Assembly: GCA_009779675.1 (NCBI GenBank)
Contig: WRDS01000009.1
Location: 1 to 35,202 of the forward strand
Origin: Coriobacteriia bacterium
Lineage (GTDB): Bacteria; Actinomycetota; Coriobacteriia; Anaerosomatales; PHET01
Direction of reading: 5' to 3'
DNA length: 35,202 bases
The position numbers were made by a program, and so were the translations under genes. This document shows, piece by piece, positions 1-8,811 of this stretch (position 1 is the stretch's first letter; the number at the start of each line of letters is the position of its first letter). The notes beneath the pieces are model-generated. The model was not told where the DNA came from. It saw only the letters and a program-made list of their open reading frames with translations, and made no database searches.

Positions 1-442
1 CAAAGCGCGGGGTTGCCACCGAGAAGACCGTAACGCCCGCATCAAGGGCCCGGATCGCCTCGCTGTAGGCACCCGATCCGATCGTTGCGTCAGTCCCTAT
101 CACGCCCACTCGGCGGTTCCGGGTCGCCATAACGGACGCACGGGCACCCGGCTCCACCACACCGACCACCGGCACATCAAAGATGCGCTGGGCGAGCGCA
201 AGCCCTGCAGCCGTACCGCTGTTGCACGCGATGACGATGAGCTTGACACCGCACTCCTGTAGCCATGCGCAGATCTCGATGACGAAACGCCGGACCTCGG
301 GAAGGGCGCGGGGGCCGTAGGGACAACGGGCGGTGTCCCCAAAGTAGATGAGCGACTCATTTGGAAGCGCACGGGCGATCTCGCGGGCCACCGTGAGCCC
401 GCCGATACCCGAATCAAAGATGCCGATAGGTTTTGATCTCAT
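1..442 (-). CDS. murI: Glutamate racemase, 5' part only (runs off the window start)
   Basis: Manual translation of the reverse complement from ATG at 442: MRSKPIGIFDSGIGGLTVAREIARALPNESLIYFGDTARCPYGPR...LIVIACNSGTA...; GIFDSGxGGL, GDTARxPYG and ACNxxTA are Asp/Glu racemase signatures. No stop before the edge, so it is missing from the ORF track. Confidence 0.95.
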   Translation of the reverse strand, partial: MRSKPIGIFDSGIGGLTVAREIARALPNESLIYFGDTARCPYGPRALPEVRRFVIEICAWLQECGVKLIVIACNSGTAAGLALAQRIFDVPVVGVVEPGARASVMATRNRRVGVIGTDATIGSGAYSEAIRALDAGVTVFSVATPRF

Positions 443-443
443 C

Positions 444-473
444 GTATGAGTATAGCGCGTATGAGTATAGCGC
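444..473. repeat. Perfect 15-bp tandem duplication (gtatgagtatagcgc x2) immediately 5' of murI
   Basis: Read directly: 444-458 and 459-473 are identical. Confidence 0.95.
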
Positions 474-509
474 CTGGGGTGTAGGCACGTAGCTGGCCCA
501 CAGCTGCCC

Positions 510-1565
510 TCAGCCCAGCACCGCTTTCGTAATAGCATCGGCTACGCAGTGGACGGGGAGCACATCCATCGCCGCTCCAATATCAACGGCGGCCTTGGGC
601 ATGCCGTAGACAACAGACGTAGCCTCATCCTGGGCAATGGTATAGGCTCCCTCATTGCGCATGAGTTTAAGCCCCTCAGCGCCATCCGCCCCCATTCCCG
701 TAAGAAGCACCCCTACGGTATTCGCTCCATGCATCAAGGCAACCGAGTCAAAAAGCGTGTCGATGTTAGGCACATAGACCTGGCCCGGGGATGACGCGAC
801 AACGCGCATAGCCGAGCCCTCGAACCTCAGGTTGGCCCCGGTGGGAGCAAGATAGGCGACCCCCGGTTCTGGGACCACCCCGTTCTCGGCAACAGTCACC
901 TTGATCGCACAACCCGAGTCAAGCCAACTCGCAAGGCCGGAGACGAACCCGTCGGCGATATGCTGCGCGACCACTACGGGGACAGGAAGGTCTGCCGAGA
1001 GCCGACCAAGGACCTCGAGCAGCGCCGACGGCCCGCCCGTCGAAGAGCCAATAGCCACCAGCGAACGCTTCGCCATGGAACCGACCTTGGCCAAACGGGC
1101 AGGCCGGACCGTCCGTTTGCCCCGGACATGGGTGACGACCTTCACGTTTGCGAGGACCTTCACCTTTTGGATGATCGCCTCGCCGATCTCGCCGAGCGTT
1201 GTCCAATCCCTTGCTTCCGGCTTCTTCACTACGTCAAGCGCCCCTAAATCGAGCGCCTCAAAAGCACTGCCCATCCCTTGTCCGTAAACAGATGTCGAGA
1301 CCACAAGGATCGGCGTGGGGGCAAAAGCCATGATCTGCTCGGTGGCATCAAGACCGTCAAGCACCGGCATATGGATGTCCATCGTCACGATATCGGGGCG
1401 CAAGGCGGCTACCCTCTCAACCGCCTCGGCACCGTTTTTTGCTTGACCCACTACCTCTATATCAGGATCGCTTTGCAGTATCTGCACAAGTAGCTCGCGT
1501 GCTACAAACGAATCGTCAACCACTACCGCCCTGATTTTTTTGCGTATCCTGCCCACTGCACTCAT
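510..1565 (-). CDS. cheB: Chemotaxis protein-glutamate methylesterase CheB (REC + methylesterase)
   Basis: REC with PDIVTMDIHMP; catalytic-region motifs GSSTGGP, AQHI and GMGADGAEG. Start chosen at the internal Met (MSAVGRIRKK); the ORF track starts at 1595. Confidence 0.95.
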   Translation of the reverse strand: MSAVGRIRKKIRAVVVDDSFVARELLVQILQSDPDIEVVGQAKNGAEAVERVAALRPDIVTMDIHMPVLDGLDATEQIMAFAPTPILVVSTSVYGQGMGSAFEALDLGALDVVKKPEARDWTTLGEIGEAIIQKVKVLANVKVVTHVRGKRTVRPARLAKVGSMAKRSLVAIGSSTGGPSALLEVLGRLSADLPVPVVVAQHIADGFVSGLASWLDSGCAIKVTVAENGVVPEPGVAYLAPTGANLRFEGSAMRVVASSPGQVYVPNIDTLFDSVALMHGANTVGVLLTGMGADGAEGLKLMRNEGAYTIAQDEATSVVYGMPKAAVDIGAAMDVLPVHCVADAITKAVLG

Positions 1566-1606
1566 AGGCCCGCCCTGCCACCGCGCATCCGCCACATCCC
1601 TGCTCT

Positions 1607-3946
1607 CTACCTTGTCAGATGCTCAACAGTGTCAAGCAACGTCCCCTGATTGAACACAGACTTGGTGATATACGCATCTGCCCCCGCTTCGATGCCGAGC
1701 GCTTTTTCCTCATCGCGCTCCAATGATGTGACGATCACGACCGGCAGATGGGCGAACTCGGGGTCGCTTTTTATGGCTTTTGCCAACTCAAAGCCGGTCA
1801 TGTTGGGCATCTGCACGTCACTCACTATGATGTCGACTTTCAGCCCTTCCCGTAATTTTGTGAGCCCTGCCAAGGCATCGTTTGCAGTCTCAACATAGTA
1901 CCCTGCTGCCTCAAAGATCGACCGCTCGAGCTCCCGGGTCGTGAACGAGTCCTCACATATGAGCACCCGTCGCTGCCGAGGGCCCGCCGACTGCCCACGG
2001 GTCGCAGACCGGGACCGACCCGTTCGGTTATGGGCCCCTACGATCATGTCGGGCACGTGCAGGATCGGCACGATCTCGCCTTCCTCGGCCACGGTCACCC
2101 CAGCGATATTAGACACCTTGCCAAAATGCTTGCCGAGGGGCTTGATCACGATCTGCTGCTCGCTCTCAAACTCATCGACGACAAAACCGAACCGATAGCC
2201 CGTGTGCCCGATCGAGACAATGGGGACCTTGCCTTCGGGGTGCCCGTGCTCTCTGATGCCGAGAAGATCGGCAAGGTGCACCAATGGAACCGCCCTGCGT
2301 CCCCGCCGGATGACCTCTCGCCCATCGAAGCGCTGGATCTCCGATGGATCCAGCAAGAGTGTCTCTTCGACAGATGCCGTCGGCAGCGCAAAATACCGGT
2401 TCCCTACTCTAAGCACAAAGGCGCGGATGATCGCGAGCGTGAGCGGAACGGTAAGTCTAAACTGCGTTCCCTCGCCCAGTTTTGAGTACACATCGAGCGA
2501 GCCTTTTAGCTTCTCGACGATGAGTTCCCGCACAACATCCATTCCAACACCGCGACCGGACAGCTCGGTGATGATCGTCGATGTCGAAAAGCCCGCCTCA
2601 AAGATCAGGTACATCGCCTCGCGGTCGGAGAGCGCCTCTGCATTGGACTCGGCGATATACCCGCGGCGAACCGCGGCGGCTTTGATGGCCTCTGGGTCGA
2701 TGCCAGCACCGTCATCCGACACCTCGATAACAATCCTGTCGCCCTCCTGGTGCATGGCGACACGCACCTTGCCCTTTGCGGGCTTGCCCCGTTTTATCCG
2801 AGTCAGAGGGTCTTCTATCCCATGGCCTACGGCATTACGCATGAGGTGTACAAGCGGGTCATTGATCTGCTCCAAGACCTTTTTGTCAACCTCGGTCTCC
2901 CCTCCCTCGATCTCAAACTCAATCTCCTTGCCAACATCTTTGGCAAGGTTGCGCATCGTGCGAGGATACGCCTGAAAGACCGTATTGGCGGGCAGCATAC
3001 GCATGCGCATACTCTGCTGTTGCAGATCGGAAATGACCGCGGAAGCACGCGAGGTGTCCTCGTTCTGGGTTTTCACAAACTGGGCAATGCCGCACTCGTG
3101 GTCGACAAGAAGGCGGTCAAACTGCTCGACATCCTCGGTGCCGACACTCCACCCTTGCAGATCGACCTTGCTCAAGGCAGCCCTGAGACAACTCCATTCC
3201 CTATGGATCTCCATAGCCTGCAGATGCAAAGACCGCAGGTGACTGACTTGTTTTGCCCCTTTGACCTGACCGATGACGACTTCGCCGACCATGTTTAAGA
3301 GTGAGTCCAGCTCATTTGTGCGCACACGGACCGTTGACTGCGCTTTGGCAGAAGACCCAGAGGAGGCCGCCGACCCGCTCGAACCGCCTGTGGGAGCCAC
3401 ATCAGAAATGGACGCGGCATCCGCCTCGGCAGGAGGGCCAGGATGCCCATCGCCGACAGATGTGCGGCCATCCTCATCGGCATCACTGGCGATACCAGCA
3501 GGATCGCTGCAGGAAAAACCCGCTTCCTCTAAAGCGCTATCCTCGCTATCCTCGCGCACCAGGCAAGAAGCGAGCCGCTTTTGTAGCTTATCCAGGTCAA
3601 GTTCTCCGGCAACGTTCGTGCCTCCCTTCGCCGTGAGGAACATGACGGCATCGAACGCCTCAAAAAAGCAGTCGCTCACCGCAGAGGAGTAGACGAGCTT
3701 CCCATCGCGGATCTGCACCATGATGTCCTCAAGATGATGCGCAAGGTCGGATATCTCGATAAGCCCGACCATCCTTGCCGAGCCTTTGAGCGTGTGCGCA
3801 TCGCGCAGCATGCCCTCAATGAGTTTTTTTTCATCCGGGACAGCCTCAAGCCGGATCGCACTCTCGTTGAGGCGCTGGAGCAGATCCTGGGCTTCCTCTT
3901 GGAACTTTTCAATAAATGCAGTCCGGTCGAAGTCGACCATAGCCAC
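1607..3946 (-). CDS. cheA: Hybrid histidine kinase CheA with Hpt, dimerisation, HATPase, CheW-like and C-terminal receiver domains
   Basis: Hpt DAHTLKGSARMVGL; HATPase HLMRNAVGHGIED, VSDDGAGID, GRGVGMDVV; C-terminal REC VLICEDSFTTRELERSIF...DIIVSDVQMPNMTG. Confidence 0.95.
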   Translation of the reverse strand: MAMVDFDRTAFIEKFQEEAQDLLQRLNESAIRLEAVPDEKKLIEGMLRDAHTLKGSARMVGLIEISDLAHHLEDIMVQIRDGKLVYSSAVSDCFFEAFDAVMFLTAKGGTNVAGELDLDKLQKRLASCLVREDSEDSALEEAGFSCSDPAGIASDADEDGRTSVGDGHPGPPAEADAASISDVAPTGGSSGSAASSGSSAKAQSTVRVRTNELDSLLNMVGEVVIGQVKGAKQVSHLRSLHLQAMEIHREWSCLRAALSKVDLQGWSVGTEDVEQFDRLLVDHECGIAQFVKTQNEDTSRASAVISDLQQQSMRMRMLPANTVFQAYPRTMRNLAKDVGKEIEFEIEGGETEVDKKVLEQINDPLVHLMRNAVGHGIEDPLTRIKRGKPAKGKVRVAMHQEGDRIVIEVSDDGAGIDPEAIKAAAVRRGYIAESNAEALSDREAMYLIFEAGFSTSTIITELSGRGVGMDVVRELIVEKLKGSLDVYSKLGEGTQFRLTVPLTLAIIRAFVLRVGNRYFALPTASVEETLLLDPSEIQRFDGREVIRRGRRAVPLVHLADLLGIREHGHPEGKVPIVSIGHTGYRFGFVVDEFESEQQIVIKPLGKHFGKVSNIAGVTVAEEGEIVPILHVPDMIVGAHNRTGRSRSATRGQSAGPRQRRVLICEDSFTTRELERSIFEAAGYYVETANDALAGLTKLREGLKVDIIVSDVQMPNMTGFELAKAIKSDPEFAHLPVVIVTSLERDEEKALGIEAGADAYITKSVFNQGTLLDTVEHLTR

Positions 3947-3970
3947 CCGTTCCTTTTCAACAAAGTGGCG

Positions 3971-5200
3971 CTATGCACCCTCAATGATAACCAGGTCACC
4001 AGCAAGCTGGTTCAGGCCGCTTTCAATCGATGAGAGCGCGTCGACTGAAGATGCCACTTGCCGCGACCCGGCAGCCGATTGCTGCGCAACGGCAGCGACC
4101 TCGCGCATAGCTTTGACCACTTGGTCTGTCGCTGATTTTTGCTGTTGCGTCGCCGCAGAGATCTCTTTGGCCGAAATCGCCGTATGCTCGACCATCTCCA
4201 CAATCTGATTAAGCGAGTCCCTGGTGCTCTGAGCAAGATCGACACTGGATTGAACCTGCTTCATCTCCTGCTCGGTAGACATGACAAGCTCGGTTGATGC
4301 CGACTGGATCTCACCGATGATCGCCGAGATCTCAGAGGTTGACTCGACTACCGACTCTGCCAACTTGCGGATCTCGACAGCTACAACCGAGAAACCCTTG
4401 CCGGTCTCACCTGCACGTGCCGCCTCGATGGCAGCGTTAAGGGCAAGTATCTTTGTCTGGTCGGCGATCGAGTTGATGATGGTGAGCACTTGCCCGATCT
4501 GCTGGCTGCGTGCGCTCAACGCAAGAATACGGCTTGCGCTCGATTGTGTGCGTGCCTTGATGTCCTCTATCGCAGAAAGCGTGCTGCCAACAGCAGCCTG
4601 CCCTGACTCAACGGAATGCAGCGATGCCTCAGCCATACTTACAACCTGGTTGGCATTCTCGGCGATCTGGCGGTACGTGCTCGCAAGCTCTTCCATCGTC
4701 GCAGTGGTCTGCGCAATCGACGCTGCCTGCTCGGCAGCTCCCGAAGCCTGCTGCTCAGTAGCGCTTAGGATCTCGTTGGAAAACCGCTGGAGCTGGTCTG
4801 AGACCGACTCTTTCTGGCTGACAAGCTGCACCAAGATCTCAGTCGTCTTGTTATGGGCATCAGCCAAAGCACCTACTTCGTTTTCTGCATCGACCGGCAC
4901 CTTTTGTCCGATCTTTCCAGCAGACATCATGCGAACCGCGTCTAAGAGCCGGTAAAACGGCTGGAGAAGGCGATCTCCTACCAGCACATTGGCATATAGC
5001 CACAGAGAAAGGCCGACGAGCGATACCCCCGATATAATAAGGAATTGGACCCAGAACCCCATTTGGTACTGTTCCATGAACTTGTATCTGAGCAGGAACA
5101 CAACCGCAAGCAACAGGCTCTGATAGATCAGCTGCCAAACAAAACATGCGGCAAGGATCTGATAGAGGATCCGGTGTTTGATACGATTAGTTAACCCCAT
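3971..5200 (-). CDS. Methyl-accepting chemotaxis protein: two TM segments with a minimal extracytoplasmic loop, HAMP-like region, signalling domain
   Basis: Hairpin tip [41 protein letters not shown]; only about 10 residues (KFMEQYQMG) between the hydrophobic segments. Confidence 0.93.
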   Translation of the reverse strand: MGLTNRIKHRILYQILAACFVWQLIYQSLLLAVVFLLRYKFMEQYQMGFWVQFLIISGVSLVGLSLWLYANVLVGDRLLQPFYRLLDAVRMMSAGKIGQKVPVDAENEVGALADAHNKTTEILVQLVSQKESVSDQLQRFSNEILSATEQQASGAAEQAASIAQTTATMEELASTYRQIAENANQVVSMAEASLHSVESGQAAVGSTLSAIEDIKARTQSSASRILALSARSQQIGQVLTIINSIADQTKILALNAAIEAARAGETGKGFSVVAVEIRKLAESVVESTSEISAIIGEIQSASTELVMSTEQEMKQVQSSVDLAQSTRDSLNQIVEMVEHTAISAKEISAATQQQKSATDQVVKAMREVAAVAQQSAAGSRQVASSVDALSSIESGLNQLAGDLVIIEGA

Positions 5201-5211
5201 CCTGATGCTCC

Positions 5212-5772
5212 CTAATGTGTGATGCCATCGCTACTGACGGGTCTGAGTACCATATCCACATCCAAAACACTCATCAGACGGCCCTCAACCTCAAGGATCG
5301 CCGAGACACACTCCGTGGCAGCCGTCCCCGACGTGTTTATTATCGGCTCAAAGTCGCCCTCGCTTACATCGATGATGTCTCCGATCTCATCAACCACAAA
5401 AGCGGTTGCAACGTCCCCTTTAGCAAGGACGATCGCAACGTCCATGATGCCCTCGTCCAAAGGCCTTTCCGAGCACCTGGACCCCAGCATCTCCGCTGCC
5501 CCGCACACCGAAAGGATCTCGCCACGTAAATTGGTCACTCCGAGCACATACTCGGGCACACACGGCAGCGAAACGACCGTGAAGCCATGGATGATCTCCC
5601 GAACAGGCGACACCTTCACGGCATACCATTCATTTCCGGCACAGAAAGACAGCACCGCCTCAAGCAGAGGCTTGTCCTGTTGTTCTTTGACGTGGGCAAG
5701 TGACTCGGCGCGCTGGCGCAGCACCTCATCGTCAGATGGGGTCGTGGGAAGCGCACGCGTCGGCTCACCCAT
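5212..5772 (-). CDS. cheW: CheW-like adaptor (first copy)
   Basis: [39 protein letters not shown]...[12 protein letters not shown]. Start taken at MGEPTRALP (5772), giving ATGA overlap with the upstream cheW stop. Confidence 0.93.
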   Translation of the reverse strand: MGEPTRALPTTPSDDEVLRQRAESLAHVKEQQDKPLLEAVLSFCAGNEWYAVKVSPVREIIHGFTVVSLPCVPEYVLGVTNLRGEILSVCGAAEMLGSRCSERPLDEGIMDVAIVLAKGDVATAFVVDEIGDIIDVSEGDFEPIINTSGTAATECVSAILEVEGRLMSVLDVDMVLRPVSSDGITH

Positions 5773-6287
5773 CACGCCACCACGCTCAAACACCTGAACA
5801 GCTGCTCTGCCGAAAGCATATAGACCAGGTTCTTATCGAGACGCGCAACCGATTCCATCAGTGCGCTCAACGGATAGGAGTGTGGCACCTCGCGCACCTG
5901 TGCCGCAGAGAGGTCGAATACGTCCTCGACCGCATCGACCACGAGTGCGATGACCTCACCACAAAACGTCGCAAACACCATCGGGGTGTCAAGGGTCTTC
6001 TCGGCAGAAGGAACGCCGAGCAAGACCGCAAGATCGACCGCTGGCACAATCTCCCCGCGCAGATCAACAATGCCTATGACACCTGTTGCCGCCCCTGTGG
6101 CAGCAGACATACCAACAATCGGTTGGACCTCAAGCACATGCTCGAGGCGCAGCCCGAAATGTTGGTCGGCGACCGAGAATACGACGTACTGCACATTGGC
6201 ACCCCTGGCAGCCTGCTCCTCCGAGCCGAGGGCAGCAGACTTCTCTTTGCCCAGATGCACATTGAGGTCATTTGCCCGACCGCTCAC
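5772..6287 (-). CDS. cheW: CheW-like adaptor (second copy)
   Basis: YVVFSVADQHFGLRLEHVLEVQPIVGM...GVIGIVDLRGEIVPAVDLAVLLG...LVVDAVEDVFDL. Confidence 0.93.
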   Translation of the reverse strand: MSGRANDLNVHLGKEKSAALGSEEQAARGANVQYVVFSVADQHFGLRLEHVLEVQPIVGMSAATGAATGVIGIVDLRGEIVPAVDLAVLLGVPSAEKTLDTPMVFATFCGEVIALVVDAVEDVFDLSAAQVREVPHSYPLSALMESVARLDKNLVYMLSAEQLFRCLSVVA

Positions 6288-8359
6288 TTCGCAAACCTCA
6301 AGACCCGATTCAGCTCATTAGGGCTGATGATGCCTTTTTCGACTTTCGACAGGCCTGAGGAGACCATTGAGCGCATGCCGGCCTTGGTCGCCGCAATGCG
6401 GATGTTGTTAACACTCTCATCGCCCACGATGACCGTGCGGACAGGCTCGGTGAACGGCAGCACCTCAAAGATCCCGGTCGCACCAGAGTATCCGGTCCCC
6501 GAACACGCAGGGCACCCTTTGCCCTCGTGCGGCACAATGCCCATGCGGGCACCAGGGATCTTTGACACGATTGAGCTCTGGGTCGGTTCTGCGCATGTGG
6601 TGCAGTTCGTCCGGAGAATGCGCTGACCCACCCCAAGCGTAAGCGAGTTCGCAAGCGAGACCGGCTCAACGCCCATATCAAGGAGCCTTCTTACGCCAGA
6701 AACAATATCCCCGCTCACGAAGGTCACAATCACAAGCTTGCCCATCCCCGCCGCTTTGATAGCAAGGTTGGCCTCATCGACAGCCTGGATGGAGTCAAGC
6801 GCGAGCACATCGGTGTCCTGCTCGAATCCGGCGGAAAAATACCCTGCAGCCGGTATCGGAGTGCCAGGGCTGACTTGGACTTGGGCTGCTGCGGGAATCT
6901 CATAGTCTATTGAGCGCTCCACCGAGTACACGGTTTTGCCCACCTGCGCCGCATGCTGCAGGAGCGCGTAGTACGTCGCCGAGCAGCCACCGCCCACCGG
7001 AGCAGCGATCAACAGCAGCCCGCGCCCACGTTCGACCATCGCATGAAGCGCTTTTTGCTCAGCATCCGACATTCCAAGGGCAGCAAGGTCTTTTGGACGC
7101 GGCGGATTCGTCACTGCCGAGATGACAAGCCGTTGCCCGGCGATTGTTGGAACCGCTGAGATCGAGAACACGACGTCCTTACCAGCGATCTCTGTACGCA
7201 CCCGGCCAAGCGCCGGACGGCTGTCCGGGATGTCGCCCAACCGTGCAAAGTTTATAAAACCCTTGATGAGCTGTTTTTCCATAGACAGCGGGGCGCTTGC
7301 TATCTTCTCAAGCCTGCCCCGGATCCTGAACACCAAGAAGAAGTCCGACTTGTAGGGCAGTAGGTGTATCTTGCTCGCACCGCGGCGCACTGCAGCCTCA
7401 AGGATGTCTGTAACCAAAATAGCGACCGCACGCTCATCGGCAACCGCTAAGACATCAAGGTCTATCGATGGGCTATCCTCGCCGATCTCACTTCCCATGA
7501 CCTGCTCAACGGTCAACGCCGCAGAAACATCTGCGATGTCGCTGTCAGCTGCCACACTGGGACCCGAGTCGAGCTCGCCGACCGCAAACCCCTCTGCACT
7601 TGAAGAAGCGTGCTCGACTCCAAACGCTGCTGCCTCTACCTCATCAGGCGCTGAAAGCGGTTCGGGGGTCCACTGTGTATCTTCGGAAATATCAGGATCG
7701 GGGACCTCTTCAGATACGGAGGACTCAGAAGAAGCAACGTCGGGGGCCACTCCCGCCTGGGACACCAGGCCGTCCATCGTAAACTCATTTGCCCCGCTCG
7801 TGTCGGCAGGTGCTGCCGAAGCCGCCTCTAGCGCGCTGTCCGCCGCCCCTGACCCACTCGCCCCCGGCCTGCTGTCCGCCCCTGACCCGCTGTCCGCCGC
7901 CCCTGGTCTGCTGTAATACTCCAGCAGCGCCTCTTCCACCGCCGACCTCTCGCCGATGACAGCGTTAAGCTCAATCCCGTTCGCGGCACCGATCTCTTCA
8001 AAAGCAAACACCGAGGCAAGGTCGCCGAGGGCCACGGTAAGCACCCCGTCGATATCAAACAACGGCAATAACCGATAGGCGTTGGCAACATCTGCCGGTA
8101 TAAGCCGCAGCGCATCCTCGTCGGGCGCGTAACTCTTCAAGTCGATTTGCGGGTAACCAAGATCCCGCTCGAGTACAAGTGCGAGCTGCGCTTCGGTGAT
8201 GACACCTTCTGCAAGGAGCCGTCTCCCCATCTCGCCATCGGTAGCCGAATCGACACGGATAGCCTCAACCTGCCCAGGCAGGATGTACTTCGAACTGACA
8301 AGCGAGTTTATTACCTGATCTGCTGTGGATTTTGCTGTGATATCTGGCATCGTGATCAC
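6284..8359 (-). CDS. GspE/PilB-family protein with MshEN N-terminal domain and apparently degenerate ATPase motifs
   Basis: N-terminus GRRLLAEGVITEAQLALVLERDLGYPQIDL...LRLIPADVANAYRLLPLF; C-terminal CTTC...CPACSGTGYSGATGIFEVLPFTEPVR as in PilB/GspE; P-loop position reads APVGGGCSATYYALLQ. Confidence 0.85.
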   Translation of the reverse strand: MITMPDITAKSTADQVINSLVSSKYILPGQVEAIRVDSATDGEMGRRLLAEGVITEAQLALVLERDLGYPQIDLKSYAPDEDALRLIPADVANAYRLLPLFDIDGVLTVALGDLASVFAFEEIGAANGIELNAVIGERSAVEEALLEYYSRPGAADSGSGADSRPGASGSGAADSALEAASAAPADTSGANEFTMDGLVSQAGVAPDVASSESSVSEEVPDPDISEDTQWTPEPLSAPDEVEAAAFGVEHASSSAEGFAVGELDSGPSVAADSDIADVSAALTVEQVMGSEIGEDSPSIDLDVLAVADERAVAILVTDILEAAVRRGASKIHLLPYKSDFFLVFRIRGRLEKIASAPLSMEKQLIKGFINFARLGDIPDSRPALGRVRTEIAGKDVVFSISAVPTIAGQRLVISAVTNPPRPKDLAALGMSDAEQKALHAMVERGRGLLLIAAPVGGGCSATYYALLQHAAQVGKTVYSVERSIDYEIPAAAQVQVSPGTPIPAAGYFSAGFEQDTDVLALDSIQAVDEANLAIKAAGMGKLVIVTFVSGDIVSGVRRLLDMGVEPVSLANSLTLGVGQRILRTNCTTCAEPTQSSIVSKIPGARMGIVPHEGKGCPACSGTGYSGATGIFEVLPFTEPVRTVIVGDESVNNIRIAATKAGMRSMVSSGLSKVEKGIISPNELNRVLRFAK

Positions 8360-8373
8360 TGCCGCCTTTTACT

Positions 8374-8754
8374 TTAAGCCTGCACTTTGGCAAGTTCTTC
8401 TGCAACAACTGCGAGGAGACGCTCTGGCTCGACTGGTTTGGTCAGGTATTGGTCGGCACCGGTCCGGATACCCGTGGCCATAGACTGCTCTTCTGCCTTT
8501 GCCGTCAACATAATGATCGGGATCTTCTGGTAGTTCTTGTCAAATTTAAGCAGTCGACATACACGATAACCATCGAGTTTGGGCAACATGACATCAAGCA
8601 AGATCAGGTCAGGCGACTCACTTTTTGCAGCATCGAGCGCTTCAGCTCCATCCGAGGCCTCTATGACCTCGTACCCGGCGGAAATCAGAAGCGACTTAAT
8701 CATCTCCCGGATGGTCAGACTGTCATCGACTAGCAGTATCCGTGTTGTAGACAT
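8374..8754 (-). CDS. Single-domain response regulator (CheY/PilH-like)
   Basis: ILLVDDSLTIREMIKSLLISAGYEV...LILLDVMLPKLDGYRVCRLLK...IIMLTAKAEEQ...YLTKPVEPERLL. Confidence 0.95.
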   Translation of the reverse strand: MSTTRILLVDDSLTIREMIKSLLISAGYEVIEASDGAEALDAAKSESPDLILLDVMLPKLDGYRVCRLLKFDKNYQKIPIIMLTAKAEEQSMATGIRTGADQYLTKPVEPERLLAVVAEELAKVQA

Positions 8755-8811
8755 GGGAGTCTGCTCCCCTCTCGGCTATTAACCACAACAATCACTTTGC
8801 CTAACACCGGG

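Noticed and set aside
549-4955. Numerous long plus-strand ORFs opposite the chemosensory genes (e.g. 901-1287, 2202-2975, 4281-4955)
   Set aside because: They are antisense to well-supported CheB/CheA/MCP genes, are compositionally odd (Ser/Arg/Pro-rich), and show no family motif; expected in GC-rich DNA.
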